Shown piece by piece: positions 6,380-14,413 of a DNA stretch of 33,924 bases (position 1 is the stretch's first letter; the number at the start of each line of letters is the position of its first letter). This stretch comes from an uncultured Bacteroidota bacterium (GTDB taxonomy: Bacteria; Bacteroidota; Bacteroidia; Chitinophagales; Chitinophagaceae), in contig CAJBLA010000143.1 of assembly GCA_903953815.1 (NCBI GenBank), forward strand, positions 1 to 33,924. The letters run 5' to 3'. The notes under the pieces were generated by a model that saw only the letters and a list, made by a program, of their open reading frames with translations, searched no databases and was not told the DNA's origin. A program made the position numbers and the translations under genes.

Positions 6380-8068
6380 TTATATTGGATGGTTAAATCC
6401 AATAGGGCTTCTACCCGTTTTACTTAATACAAATTCTTCCTTGCATAATTCCAAAATAGCATCTTCACTATTTGCTTCTTCATCCAACAAACTATTAATT
6501 AATATTTTCTTGTGAACATTCTGTATTTGACCACCTGTCAAGAAACAGGTATCATTAATTTTTTCAATAGTATCAACTGAAATATCCTGAAATACATTGG
6601 AAAGAATTTGTTTTCTTACATGGGCCTCCGGCTTCTTATATTCCACCTTGTATAAAAAGCGACGTTCAAATGCGGGATCTAAATGTGCAGCCAAATTGGT
6701 TGTTGCAATAAAAATGCCGTCTTCAAAATCTTCCATGTTTTGCAACATGATGTTTTGTAATGTATTGTAGGATTTGCTGGCGCTAGATTCTGCTTGCATT
6801 CTAGTACCTAAAATAGCATCAGCTTCATTAAACAATAAAATGGGTGCTAATTTCATTGATTTTCTACATTCCTTATAGCTAGTCCAAACGCTTTGCAACT
6901 GCTTTTCAGCCTCTCCCACAAATTTTGATTGCACACTAGAAATATCTAAAAAGAACACATCACGTCCAGATTGCGCAGCCCATTGCATTACCGTACTTGT
7001 TTTTCCACCACCAGCCACCCCATATAACAATATGTTGATACCGGTTTTTAAGCCCTTTTCTTTTAATTTGGTGACCAATTTTTTATAATTTTCTTCCTCC
7101 AAAGCACGAGAAATAGTGTCGATTTGCTTTTTCTCCGCTTCATTATAAAACAAAGTTTCTTTGTTAATTTTTTCGGCTTTATATACCGTACACAATTTGG
7201 GCTTTACTACTTTAGCAACTGTATCCTTGTATCCACCCAACATCACTTCCATCGCATGTTCACTTAATCTAACATAACTCATAAATGAAAATTCATCATC
7301 TGAATTAATCACCAAATCATTGGTAAATAAAGGACATTGGTTCTCTTTTATTTTTCTAGAATATCTAACTCTATCTTGTATCTCGCTATAAGTTTCCTTA
7401 ATCATTTTATCAATATTCACTTCATCCTGACCTTCAATATGCTCAATAGCAATATTTAATAAAATAGCTAAATCGTACTTTGTTACATCAGGATAGGATA
7501 ATAACCACTCCACCTCTGGAAAATCTGCATTTAATTGTAATAAGCCTAATAATTCATCACACAACTCTTCAGTTGTAATAATTGAATCAATACGCTTAAC
7601 GATCAATTCTCTAATTTGACTTAACAAAGCAAAGAAGTTACTAACCTTAGACACTTCCATCAAAGCTTTATCTCCTTTCATTAAAGCACCAATAGCACTT
7701 TCAACTACGGTAATTGTATTGTTATGTTCCTCCTTACGTCTCACTGAATAATCATGACGTTTTTTATACACTAATTTTTTTGCTGTCAATTCCTCAATGG
7801 CTATGTTTACCTCTGCCAACATGCTTAATTTTTTTCCAAAAATCTCTACCATTCTTTCTAAGTCAATATCTCGGTCTTTTAACTTTGCTTCTAAATACAC
7901 TGAAAATACTAATGCCTGAAAATGTGTGATACCATAAAAACCCATCAATGGCTGTGAGTCCATAACCAATTCATTCACCAATTGCTCAGTTAATTCTTGT
8001 CCTTTAATAGAAGTACTCAACTTTTGAACTGAAGTCAATAAATCTTTTGAAATGTGCATGTTTGTCAT
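6380..8068 (-). CDS. AAA+ ATPase with NEAD Walker B
   Basis: 562 aa. Roughly the first 300 residues are a helical N-terminal region with no family I know. The AAA+ module follows: Walker A GVAGGGKTS near residue 352, a pore-loop-like segment (VQSKFVGEAEKQLQ), Walker B ILLFNEADAIL near 412, sensor-1 IFIATTN, and the arginine-finger region FERRF. A sensor-2-like TGGQIQNV helix ends it. The Walker B acid pair reads N-E-A-D in place of D-E-A-D. I recall an NEAD subfamily among bacterial Cdc48/FtsH-like ATPases, so the change may be a subfamily trait and need not mean inactivation, because the catalytic Glu is kept. It is first in a run with the SPFH gene. A remodelling role at SPFH-marked membrane is inferred. 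Confidence 0.85.
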   Translation of the reverse strand: MTNMHISKDLLTSVQKLSTSIKGQELTEQLVNELVMDSQPLMGFYGITHFQALVFSVYLEAKLKDRDIDLERMVEIFGKKLSMLAEVNIAIEELTAKKLVYKKRHDYSVRRKEEHNNTITVVESAIGALMKGDKALMEVSKVSNFFALLSQIRELIVKRIDSIITTEELCDELLGLLQLNADFPEVEWLLSYPDVTKYDLAILLNIAIEHIEGQDEVNIDKMIKETYSEIQDRVRYSRKIKENQCPLFTNDLVINSDDEFSFMSYVRLSEHAMEVMLGGYKDTVAKVVKPKLCTVYKAEKINKETLFYNEAEKKQIDTISRALEEENYKKLVTKLKEKGLKTGINILLYGVAGGGKTSTVMQWAAQSGRDVFFLDISSVQSKFVGEAEKQLQSVWTSYKECRKSMKLAPILLFNEADAILGTRMQAESSASKSYNTLQNIMLQNMEDFEDGIFIATTNLAAHLDPAFERRFLYKVEYKKPEAHVRKQILSNVFQDISVDTIEKINDTCFLTGGQIQNVHKKILINSLLDEEANSEDAILELCKEEFVLSKTGRSPIGFNHPI

Positions 8069-8297
8069 AGGATACTATTTATTGGTGAAAAAATGGGGGG
8101 AGCGAATATGAGATACTTATTTTAAACCTGAAAAATTAAAATGCCAATTTTATTAAGATGTGCGTAAGTATTTTATTTATTAAAAAGTTCCGCACAATAA
8201 CAACTATTAGTAATTTTCACAATCATCTGTTTAGTAACAAATTACTCATATCATGTTTGTGTTAAGTATAGTCAACTGATTGTCATATCTGTTAATT

Positions 8298-9002
8298 TTA
8301 TTTTAAATAATTTAGTTTATATAGGTCTAATATGCATTTTAACCTATAATCTGCGCCTGCCTTTCGGGCGCGCACTTCATAAGGGTTTAGGTAATAGGTT
8401 TTCTCTTTGGTCAACTTATCATATTCAGCCTGGTGTTTTTTACAGGTTATCACTTTTGAGTGATCATGCTCATGTATAATAGTGTCCACTAAGCTTTCAA
8501 TTGATTTGTGAGATCCAAAATAGATAGTAATTGTTTTATTATAATAACTATAGGACCCCATAAGTGTTTTATGTTTGGTATATTTTAAATTCAAGTGAAT
8601 GACTCTTTTTTTGTTCTCATCCAGGTTTTGAAGACACCATCTAATAACCGCTCTTACAAATTCGATTTTACTACAGTTAAGTTCATATTTTTTGATGGGG
8701 ATATGAATTCTTCCTTCCTTTTCGCCTGGGCTATCAATATCATCATCAGTAATTAACTTTCTTTTTTCAATGCCATTAATCCATATCCTAACAGATACAA
8801 AAATGTTGGTTTGAATATTATTAGTGGGTTTAATAACCACTGGTATAATATCCTTTGAATTTGGATGTGATTTAGCTTTACTTTTCGCTTTATCACTTTT
8901 ATATACGTTATGCAACACCCAAATGGCAAAACACACATATAAATACATTATCAGTGCCTTATCCGCAGTATTTAAATAAAGTAATGTTACCATGTGACGC
9001 AA
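8298..9002 (-). CDS. Putative membrane-anchored zinc metallopeptidase (HEHDH)
   Basis: 234 aa. A hydrophobic segment near residues 18-32 (IMYLYVCFAIWVLHNVY) suggests an N-terminal anchor. Near residue 176 TIIHEHDHSK matches HExxH with the extra His, and about 27 residues later NPYEVRARKAG offers a Glu as third zinc ligand, as in gluzincins. The middle is beta-rich and includes SYSYYNKTITIYFGSH just before the catalytic helix, an arrangement seen in SprT-like or minigluzincin-type peptidases. The substrate is unknown. It stands alone, 229 bp upstream of the AAA+ gene on the same strand, and has its own promoter-like element. The motif is clear; the activity is not shown. Confidence 0.65.
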   Translation of the reverse strand: MRHMVTLLYLNTADKALIMYLYVCFAIWVLHNVYKSDKAKSKAKSHPNSKDIIPVVIKPTNNIQTNIFVSVRIWINGIEKRKLITDDDIDSPGEKEGRIHIPIKKYELNCSKIEFVRAVIRWCLQNLDENKKRVIHLNLKYTKHKTLMGSYSYYNKTITIYFGSHKSIESLVDTIIHEHDHSKVITCKKHQAEYDKLTKEKTYYLNPYEVRARKAGADYRLKCILDLYKLNYLK

Positions 9003-9056
9003 TAAATAAGGTTAAAAATGGGCTTCTTAAACCCCCTTTTTTCTTTGAGGGGAGGA

Positions 9057-9088
9057 CAAACATACAGGAGTGGTTTTTAGTCTATTTA
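9057..9088 (-). promoter_or_regulatory. Promoter-like element with shared upstream motif
   Basis: On the minus strand TATGTTTG (9057-9064) matches TAnnTTTG. Exactly 10 bp upstream lies TAAATAGACTAAAA (9075-9088). The same pair at the same spacing occurs at 23046-23077. It would start a roughly 50-nt leader for the metallopeptidase gene. Confidence 0.4.
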
Positions 9089-9245
9089 AAATCCGACAGC
9101 TGATTGAACTTTTTTTTATATTTTTATTATAAAATGATTATTAAATCATATAATATTGATAATCAATACTTTTAAATAATATTTAAAGTCGCATTTGGGG
9201 ATAAAATTAGCGGTGCTTTATATTATAAATAATAGTTTTAAATCA

Positions 9246-9253
9246 TACATTTG
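9246..9253 (+). promoter_or_regulatory. Possible -7 element for the WYL-HEPN genes
   Basis: TACATTTG matches TAnnTTTG and lies 33 bp before the WYL-gene ATG at 9287. No clear TTTG is seen at 19-21 bp upstream. The surrounding 9003-9286 gap is otherwise AT-rich and holds no other gene. Confidence 0.3.
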
Positions 9254-9286
9254 AATGAGTCCTTCCCCTAATTAAAACTTCTTTTT

Positions 9287-10276
9287 ATGCCAATTGTACA
9301 TGCTGCTAGGTTAAGGATGAGATATTTAGACCAAATTCTGCGCAACCACAATAGAAAATATACTGTCCTTGAAATTAAGGATATGATTAACCTAAAAACG
9401 GGCATAGGTATTTCAAAAGAAACCGTCTATCAGGACTTACAATACTTGAAGCGTGAATTTGATGCAAAAATTATTAAAAACAGCTATAATCAATACTATT
9501 ACGAGGATGCAGAATTTTCAATTGAAAAAGCGCCATTAAGCGATGATGATAAAATATTGTTAGATGTTGCTACTAGTATTTTTAAGCAATTTAAATCATC
9601 TCCTATTTTTGAAAAGTTTGAAACTGTTATTAATAAAATACTTACCGGTAGTGCAATCACTAAAATAGAACGAAATACGATGGACTGTATTCAACCCGAG
9701 CAAACCCAAAGTGTGGTAGGTGTTGAATATATTGAACCTATTTTAAATGCAATTTTAGAGCGTAATTCCATAGAGATAGAATACCAAAAAGAAGGACAAA
9801 AGCCCGAAACCAAAATAATTTCACCCTATGTATTAAAGCAAGTTGATCATCATTGGTATATGATTGGATTTGATAATCTTAAAACTAGTTTAACCAAGAA
9901 CTATTCCTTGGATAAAATATTGTCAGTAAAGGTTTCTAAACAACCTTACTATGTGGATGAAAATTTTGATGCCAGCCAGTTTTTTAAATATTCATTTGGG
10001 ATTTATCATAACTATAATAACAAGCCTCAAAAAATTAAACTTGAATTTAAGGACCCTTATATTAATACAATTATCAACTACCCTTTAAGCCCTTATCAAA
10101 CCCATACCCTTAGTAAGGATGGTAAAAAGCTTACAGTAAACCTTGAATTGTATGATTCCTGGGAGATAGTTTCGGAAATACTTAAATATGGTGCTAGTGT
10201 TAGAGTGCTATCGCCAAAAAGTTTAGCTTTAAAGATAAAGGGGATAGCGGAGGAGATTGCGATGGGGTATAAATAA
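9287..10276 (+). CDS. WYL-domain transcriptional regulator
   Basis: 329 aa. Residues 1-65 form a DeoR-type winged helix (LRMRYLDQILRNHNRKYTVL, then GIGISKETVYQDLQYLKRE). The WYL domain spans about residues 145-235, with the signature at HHWYMIGFDN and the strand pattern ISPYVLKQ before it. A WCX-like C-terminal domain ends it. WYL regulators sense nucleic-acid or nucleotide ligands through this domain and commonly control anti-phage loci. The HEPN gene begins 20 bp downstream on the same strand, so it is the first regulatory target to consider. The divergent metallopeptidase gene and the operon downstream are further candidates. Domain assignment is secure; the targets are inferred. Confidence 0.9.
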   Translation: MPIVHAARLRMRYLDQILRNHNRKYTVLEIKDMINLKTGIGISKETVYQDLQYLKREFDAKIIKNSYNQYYYEDAEFSIEKAPLSDDDKILLDVATSIFKQFKSSPIFEKFETVINKILTGSAITKIERNTMDCIQPEQTQSVVGVEYIEPILNAILERNSIEIEYQKEGQKPETKIISPYVLKQVDHHWYMIGFDNLKTSLTKNYSLDKILSVKVSKQPYYVDENFDASQFFKYSFGIYHNYNNKPQKIKLEFKDPYINTIINYPLSPYQTHTLSKDGKKLTVNLELYDSWEIVSEILKYGASVRVLSPKSLALKIKGIAEEIAMGYK

Positions 10277-10296
10277 GGATTAGCAAATAAATTAAA

Positions 10297-10932
10297 ATGC
10301 AAGCAAGTACATTAATAAAAAAACTAAAAACTACCACCCTTCCTGAAACACTTACAATTAGGATTCACAGAGCCATTTCTTGGCTAAAAAGTGCAGAAAA
10401 ACAGGAAGAAAATTTAGATTTGAAATTCATCTCTCTATGGGTGTCATTTAATGCTTGCTATGCAGTTGACCTTAATGGGATTAGCTCTAAGCCAGAAAAA
10501 GCAAAATTGAGGGATTTTACAAGTAGTCTTGTTCAATTTGATCGTACCCGTTTATACAATTTATTTTGGGAGAAGTATAGCGGGCCTGTTAAAGTGTTAA
10601 TTGAGAATAAATTCGTTTTTGAAAAATTTTGGGAATATAATCGAGGTGAAGCCAATGACTATCTGCCTGCATTTAATAAATCTATCGCAAGTGCAACAAA
10701 CTGCCTATCCAAACAAAACATTGAGGGATTAATTGAAATTGTTTTGGAAAGGCTTTATACCCTTCGTAACCAATTAATTCATGGCGGAGCTACTTACAAT
10801 TCTAAGTTAAATAGGTCTCAATTAAGAGATGCCTGCAATATTATGCAATTGTTAGTTCCAATCATAATTGATATTATGCTCGATAACGGAGAGCATGATT
10901 GGGGGGAGATAGCTTATCCAGTGGTTTTATGA
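10297..10932 (+). CDS. HEPN-domain protein (putative ribonuclease)
   Basis: 211 aa, all helical. An N-terminal helix carries FISLWVSFNACYAVD, a segment typical of HEPN proteins annotated in accessory regions. Near residue 157 the sequence RLYTLRNQLIHGG contains the HEPN catalytic motif RNxxxH, intact. HEPN proteins with this motif are metal-independent RNases used in toxin-antitoxin and abortive-infection systems. It follows the WYL gene by 20 bp. Its last six bases overlap the last six of the 716-aa gene on the opposite strand. No dedicated minimal nucleotidyltransferase antitoxin is seen nearby. RNase activity is inferred from the motif alone. Confidence 0.75.
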   Translation: MQASTLIKKLKTTTLPETLTIRIHRAISWLKSAEKQEENLDLKFISLWVSFNACYAVDLNGISSKPEKAKLRDFTSSLVQFDRTRLYNLFWEKYSGPVKVLIENKFVFEKFWEYNRGEANDYLPAFNKSIASATNCLSKQNIEGLIEIVLERLYTLRNQLIHGGATYNSKLNRSQLRDACNIMQLLVPIIIDIMLDNGEHDWGEIAYPVVL

Positions 10933-13077
10933 TAAAATTAAATACTTTGTCATTACTGGATTAATCTTTGATGGATTCCAAACTAAAATTTCTGTATTCA
11001 ACTCGATTCTTGTTTCGCTTTCCCAAACTAATATTTTAATTTCTTTTTTATCATAATGATCATGTGACCATGCTCTCCCACTATAAACTGCAGGATTAGT
11101 CCAAAAATTGGAAATTGGTTTAAAATGCCATGGCATTATTTTAAATATATTTTTTGTACGAATGAAAAAATCGTTGAATAATGGATTAAGCTCATTTGCA
11201 ATGACATCTTCCGTTCTAATTATTTTATTATGATGAGAAGGTTTGTTTATTATATCGCTAATTCTATTAATTAAATTATAAAAATCTTTCCAATCAAACT
11301 CTGCTTTCCAATGAGAACCAAGGGCATAAATTATTTTATTTGCAGGGCCAACTGTAATATTTTCGATTTCTCTATCCCAATTGTTTCTTGACTGAAAACG
11401 AAAATCATTAATTTTAAGCAATACTAAATCATATAATTCATTCTTACTGTCTGGTAAATTAGAAGTAATTATTTTAATCAAATCTTTGAAATAACTCTCT
11501 AAACTAATCCTTAAACTATTCCATGTTTCAATTTTTGGATTTGATAAAACATAATTTCCGTCAACTTTTTCAAAAAAACTAACTAATGAAGTATCATATT
11601 CGATATGATCAGGTTTTACCCAACCTAAAGATTCAAGAAAATTGCTGTAATCGTTATTCAAATCGTGGTGAAATCCTAGTTCTTCAGAGATTTGTTCTAA
11701 CTCATCAGATCTGAAAAAGTCTAACATCATTTCTGCTAGCTTTCTTTTATCTCCATATTTGGAATTATCTTGTAAAAATAAATAATGTAAATAATCTGTA
11801 AATGAATCCCCGTTTAAAAATTCATTTGATTCAATGTCTTCAATTTCTATATTTGTATTGAAATGTTTATTAAGATACTTTGCATATGACTTCAAAAAAG
11901 GTGGATTACTAATCGATAACGATATTTTCCATCCAATCATTCTAGCATGATCCCAAACACAAATTTTTGACTCATTCCTGAATTCTTTCTCTAACTCAAT
12001 TAAGAAAATAGGTGAATATTCAATCACATTAACAATAAAATCATCAACTACTTTCCTATGTGATGGATTTTGTGTAAGATAAAGACTTTGCCAGTTTTTC
12101 TTATGCTCTTTAAAATCCGATTTGGCTCTTTTATATTCTTTATTTAAATCATAAATATTTTTGTCAATTTGAATGAGTTGTTCAATTAACATGCTCCTAA
12201 ACTGTTGATTCGCTTCCATTATCCATTTGTCAAAATCTGTAAGCAACGATTTGATTTCAGATTTAGGAATAAATCTAAAGGAATTAAAAACTTGAAGTAA
12301 ATTTTTTTCGATCTTATTATTGAAATCATTATATCTATTTAACTCAATACACTCTCTATATTTGAGAATTACTTCTTTTGCTAAATCTTTTTTATTATAT
12401 ATTATACAATATGACTCGTAAAATTTAAATAAATTTGAAAATTCGTTATTTATATCATGAGCAATTCTTAAAATGCTTTGAATTACTTCTAAATTAAATG
12501 GGGCCTCAATTAAAGTACTAATGTATTTATAACAGGTTTCGTAAATTTCAATTTTCCCTTTAGTTGGTTCAATTGGAATAGAATTCCTAAGCTTATTGTA
12601 ATTTAAATATGAAGGATAAATAACATTTGATGCTTCAATAATTGAAGTAAATTTTCCATTTAATAAAACATTGTTTAACTTATCTAGAATATTGAAAATA
12701 TTATCTACGTCAACGATTAAGCCCCAACCAGGTTGCGGGAATATACTACTCAATATAAGTAATGATTTACCTTTTTTATTAATATAACCATCTAATAATT
12801 TACTTATTTCATTTGAATCCGATGCTGATACCAACTTTGATTTAGTATTATATTTTTTATCCCCATTCGGATCTTCATTCTTTACAAAATAATTTCCTAA
12901 TAAGCGATATGGCTGGGCATTACTTATATCATTAAAAATTCTATAAATAGAATCAAGCTCATCCCAATTCCAATCTTGCCCTATTGGAATAACCCAAAAC
13001 AAAGAAGGCATTACTTTTTCGGAAGAAATTAGCTCTTGAATCTCTTTAGCTGAATAAGCACTTAATTGATAACCCAT
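10927..13077 (-). CDS. Large uncharacterised protein, last gene of the SbcCD-like operon
   Basis: 716 aa with no family recognised and no signal peptide or transmembrane segment. It is rich in Asn, Ile, Lys and aromatic residues. A charged helical or coiled-coil stretch lies near residues 280-340 (LNKEYKRAKSDFKEHKKNW). Conserved-looking aromatic patches include SLFWVIPIGQDWNWDEL near the start and a Trp/His-rich C-terminus (MPWHFKPISNFW, then SGRAWSHDHYDKKE). It starts 19 bp after the HAD gene stop, so it belongs to the operon that begins with the SbcD-like gene. It could be the recognition or effector subunit of that unit, but nothing in the sequence decides this. Confidence 0.75.
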   Translation of the reverse strand: MGYQLSAYSAKEIQELISSEKVMPSLFWVIPIGQDWNWDELDSIYRIFNDISNAQPYRLLGNYFVKNEDPNGDKKYNTKSKLVSASDSNEISKLLDGYINKKGKSLLILSSIFPQPGWGLIVDVDNIFNILDKLNNVLLNGKFTSIIEASNVIYPSYLNYNKLRNSIPIEPTKGKIEIYETCYKYISTLIEAPFNLEVIQSILRIAHDINNEFSNLFKFYESYCIIYNKKDLAKEVILKYRECIELNRYNDFNNKIEKNLLQVFNSFRFIPKSEIKSLLTDFDKWIMEANQQFRSMLIEQLIQIDKNIYDLNKEYKRAKSDFKEHKKNWQSLYLTQNPSHRKVVDDFIVNVIEYSPIFLIELEKEFRNESKICVWDHARMIGWKISLSISNPPFLKSYAKYLNKHFNTNIEIEDIESNEFLNGDSFTDYLHYLFLQDNSKYGDKRKLAEMMLDFFRSDELEQISEELGFHHDLNNDYSNFLESLGWVKPDHIEYDTSLVSFFEKVDGNYVLSNPKIETWNSLRISLESYFKDLIKIITSNLPDSKNELYDLVLLKINDFRFQSRNNWDREIENITVGPANKIIYALGSHWKAEFDWKDFYNLINRISDIINKPSHHNKIIRTEDVIANELNPLFNDFFIRTKNIFKIMPWHFKPISNFWTNPAVYSGRAWSHDHYDKKEIKILVWESETRIELNTEILVWNPSKINPVMTKYLILS

Positions 13078-13096
13078 AATCGATTAATTTAAAAAG

Positions 13097-13483
13097 TTAC
13101 AAACCAAATTTATCGAAATTTTCATCATTAAACCCTAAATCTCTTTGTACATTAATCGCGAAAGCTCGATTGTTATTGGGTTCAAGTTTTGTATTATTAT
13201 TAATTAAATAGCGATTCTCTCTGCCAACTTCCATAATTAATTGATGGTATTTGATTTTTGCATTTTCTAACTGCTTGATTGTCAATTTTCTAGTTGATTC
13301 TAATCTTCCTGTTACTAAAATAATTATAAAACCTAATTGATTCCATTTATTAAAATGTTCAATAACACCTGGCAAAAGTTCAAATTTATTTTCATCTAAC
13401 TCATTAAATTTTTCTTGTTTAAAAATTGTACCGTCAATGTCACAAAATATTGTTCTAGTGTTTTGATTTAATCCCATAGTCAT
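13097..13483 (-). CDS. HAD-superfamily phosphatase
   Basis: A 128-aa minimal HAD fold. Motif I is FCDIDGT near residue 13, with both the nucleophile Asp and the acid Asp. Motif II is IIILVTGR near residue 53. A Lys near residue 70 may serve as motif III. Motif IV, recalled as LINDxK in similar proteins, reads LINNNTK here, so a metal-binding acid may be missing. There is no cap domain to suggest a small-molecule specificity, and polynucleotide-end or sugar-phosphate substrates are both possible. It lies 10 bp after the 5'-nucleotidase gene and 19 bp before the 716-aa gene. MGLNQ, two codons in, is an alternative start. Confidence 0.75.
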   Translation of the reverse strand: MTMGLNQNTRTIFCDIDGTIFKQEKFNELDENKFELLPGVIEHFNKWNQLGFIIILVTGRLESTRKLTIKQLENAKIKYHQLIMEVGRENRYLINNNTKLEPNNNRAFAINVQRDLGFNDENFDKFGL

Positions 13484-13493
13484 TAATTTTTGT

Positions 13494-14411
13494 TCATAAT
13501 TTTTTTAATTCACTATCACTCGCATAAGGCACTTTGGCACTTGTTACCACTTTAGAGGCTTTATCCAAATGCACATCCTGGTCATCACAGAAAAAGTCAA
13601 CCCCGGCAGCTTCTAGTATTTTATCCTTTGATAGCCCTCCTAAAAAGTGGGTTTCGTGTATGTAAACACCCCAGGATCGTAATGTTTTAACTACCCTTTG
13701 TATTGCATCTCCTGACCTAGCAGTAATGATTGCCAATTTTAGGGGAGATAGCTCTACAGGTCCAGGTATAAATTGTTGGATTTGAGATAGCTTATGTAGT
13801 AATTTTGCAAAAGGACCCGCTGGCAGTGGTACGTCCTCATTGTCTTTTTCATGTTGTAAAAATGAAGCTAATCCTTCTGTCTTATACCTATATTCCGAGG
13901 AAGTAAATAATACCTCATCGGCGTCAAATCCAAACTTTACAATATTGGGATTGGTGATTACTTTATCAGGGGCATTTAAAATAAGAGCAGCTGCTGCTAG
14001 TTTTGAGTCAATTACTGCTTGTACATCTGTTTCATCTCTTGATAAAAACAAGTCAACGCCATAACCGGGTAAATATGTGCTAATTGGATTACCTCCTGTG
14101 AATGCCATTCTAGTGATATCTAATCCATGTTTATTTATTGAATTCATGACACGCATGCCCGTTTCAGGACTGTTTGTTGACATGACTACAATTTCAACTA
14201 TTTGCTTACTTGCAATTTTGTTTAATGCCAATAGCTTTTCGATTAAATAAAAGGCTGCACCTGGTGCTAATACTATATGCTCATTCTCCTCCTGGTATTT
14301 TCTAAATGCTACTATCCCTTCCTTGGTGAATATTTCATTTTCATGTTCTAATGAAAATAAACTTCTGGAGGAAACGCCTATTACTAATATTTCAGATAAA
14401 TCAACTGGCAT
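13494..14411 (-). CDS. 5'-nucleotidase, cytosolic type I (NT5C1) family
   Basis: 305 aa, close to the usual length of the NT5C1-type family. Recognisable landmarks are a VIGVSSRSLFSLE opening, NSPETGMRVMNSINKHGLDI near residue 80, MAFTGGNPI, GYGVDLFLSRDETDV, the HAD-like FGFDADEVLF near residue 160, and a C-terminal TARSGDAIQRVVKTLRSWGV followed by HFLGGLSKDKIL and FFCDDQDVH. The family hydrolyses nucleoside 5'-monophosphates to nucleosides and phosphate in the cytosol. Its start is 2 bp after the DUF2779-type nuclease stop, strongly suggesting translational coupling. Dephosphorylation of mononucleotides released by that nuclease is a reasonable inference. Confidence 0.88.
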   Translation of the reverse strand: MPVDLSEILVIGVSSRSLFSLEHENEIFTKEGIVAFRKYQEENEHIVLAPGAAFYLIEKLLALNKIASKQIVEIVVMSTNSPETGMRVMNSINKHGLDITRMAFTGGNPISTYLPGYGVDLFLSRDETDVQAVIDSKLAAAALILNAPDKVITNPNIVKFGFDADEVLFTSSEYRYKTEGLASFLQHEKDNEDVPLPAGPFAKLLHKLSQIQQFIPGPVELSPLKLAIITARSGDAIQRVVKTLRSWGVYIHETHFLGGLSKDKILEAAGVDFFCDDQDVHLDKASKVVTSAKVPYASDSELKKL

Positions 14412-14413
14412 TG

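Noticed and set aside
10297-10932. HEPN gene as a HEPN/MNT toxin-antitoxin pair
   Set aside because: No minimal nucleotidyltransferase is adjacent. The gene upstream is a WYL regulator.
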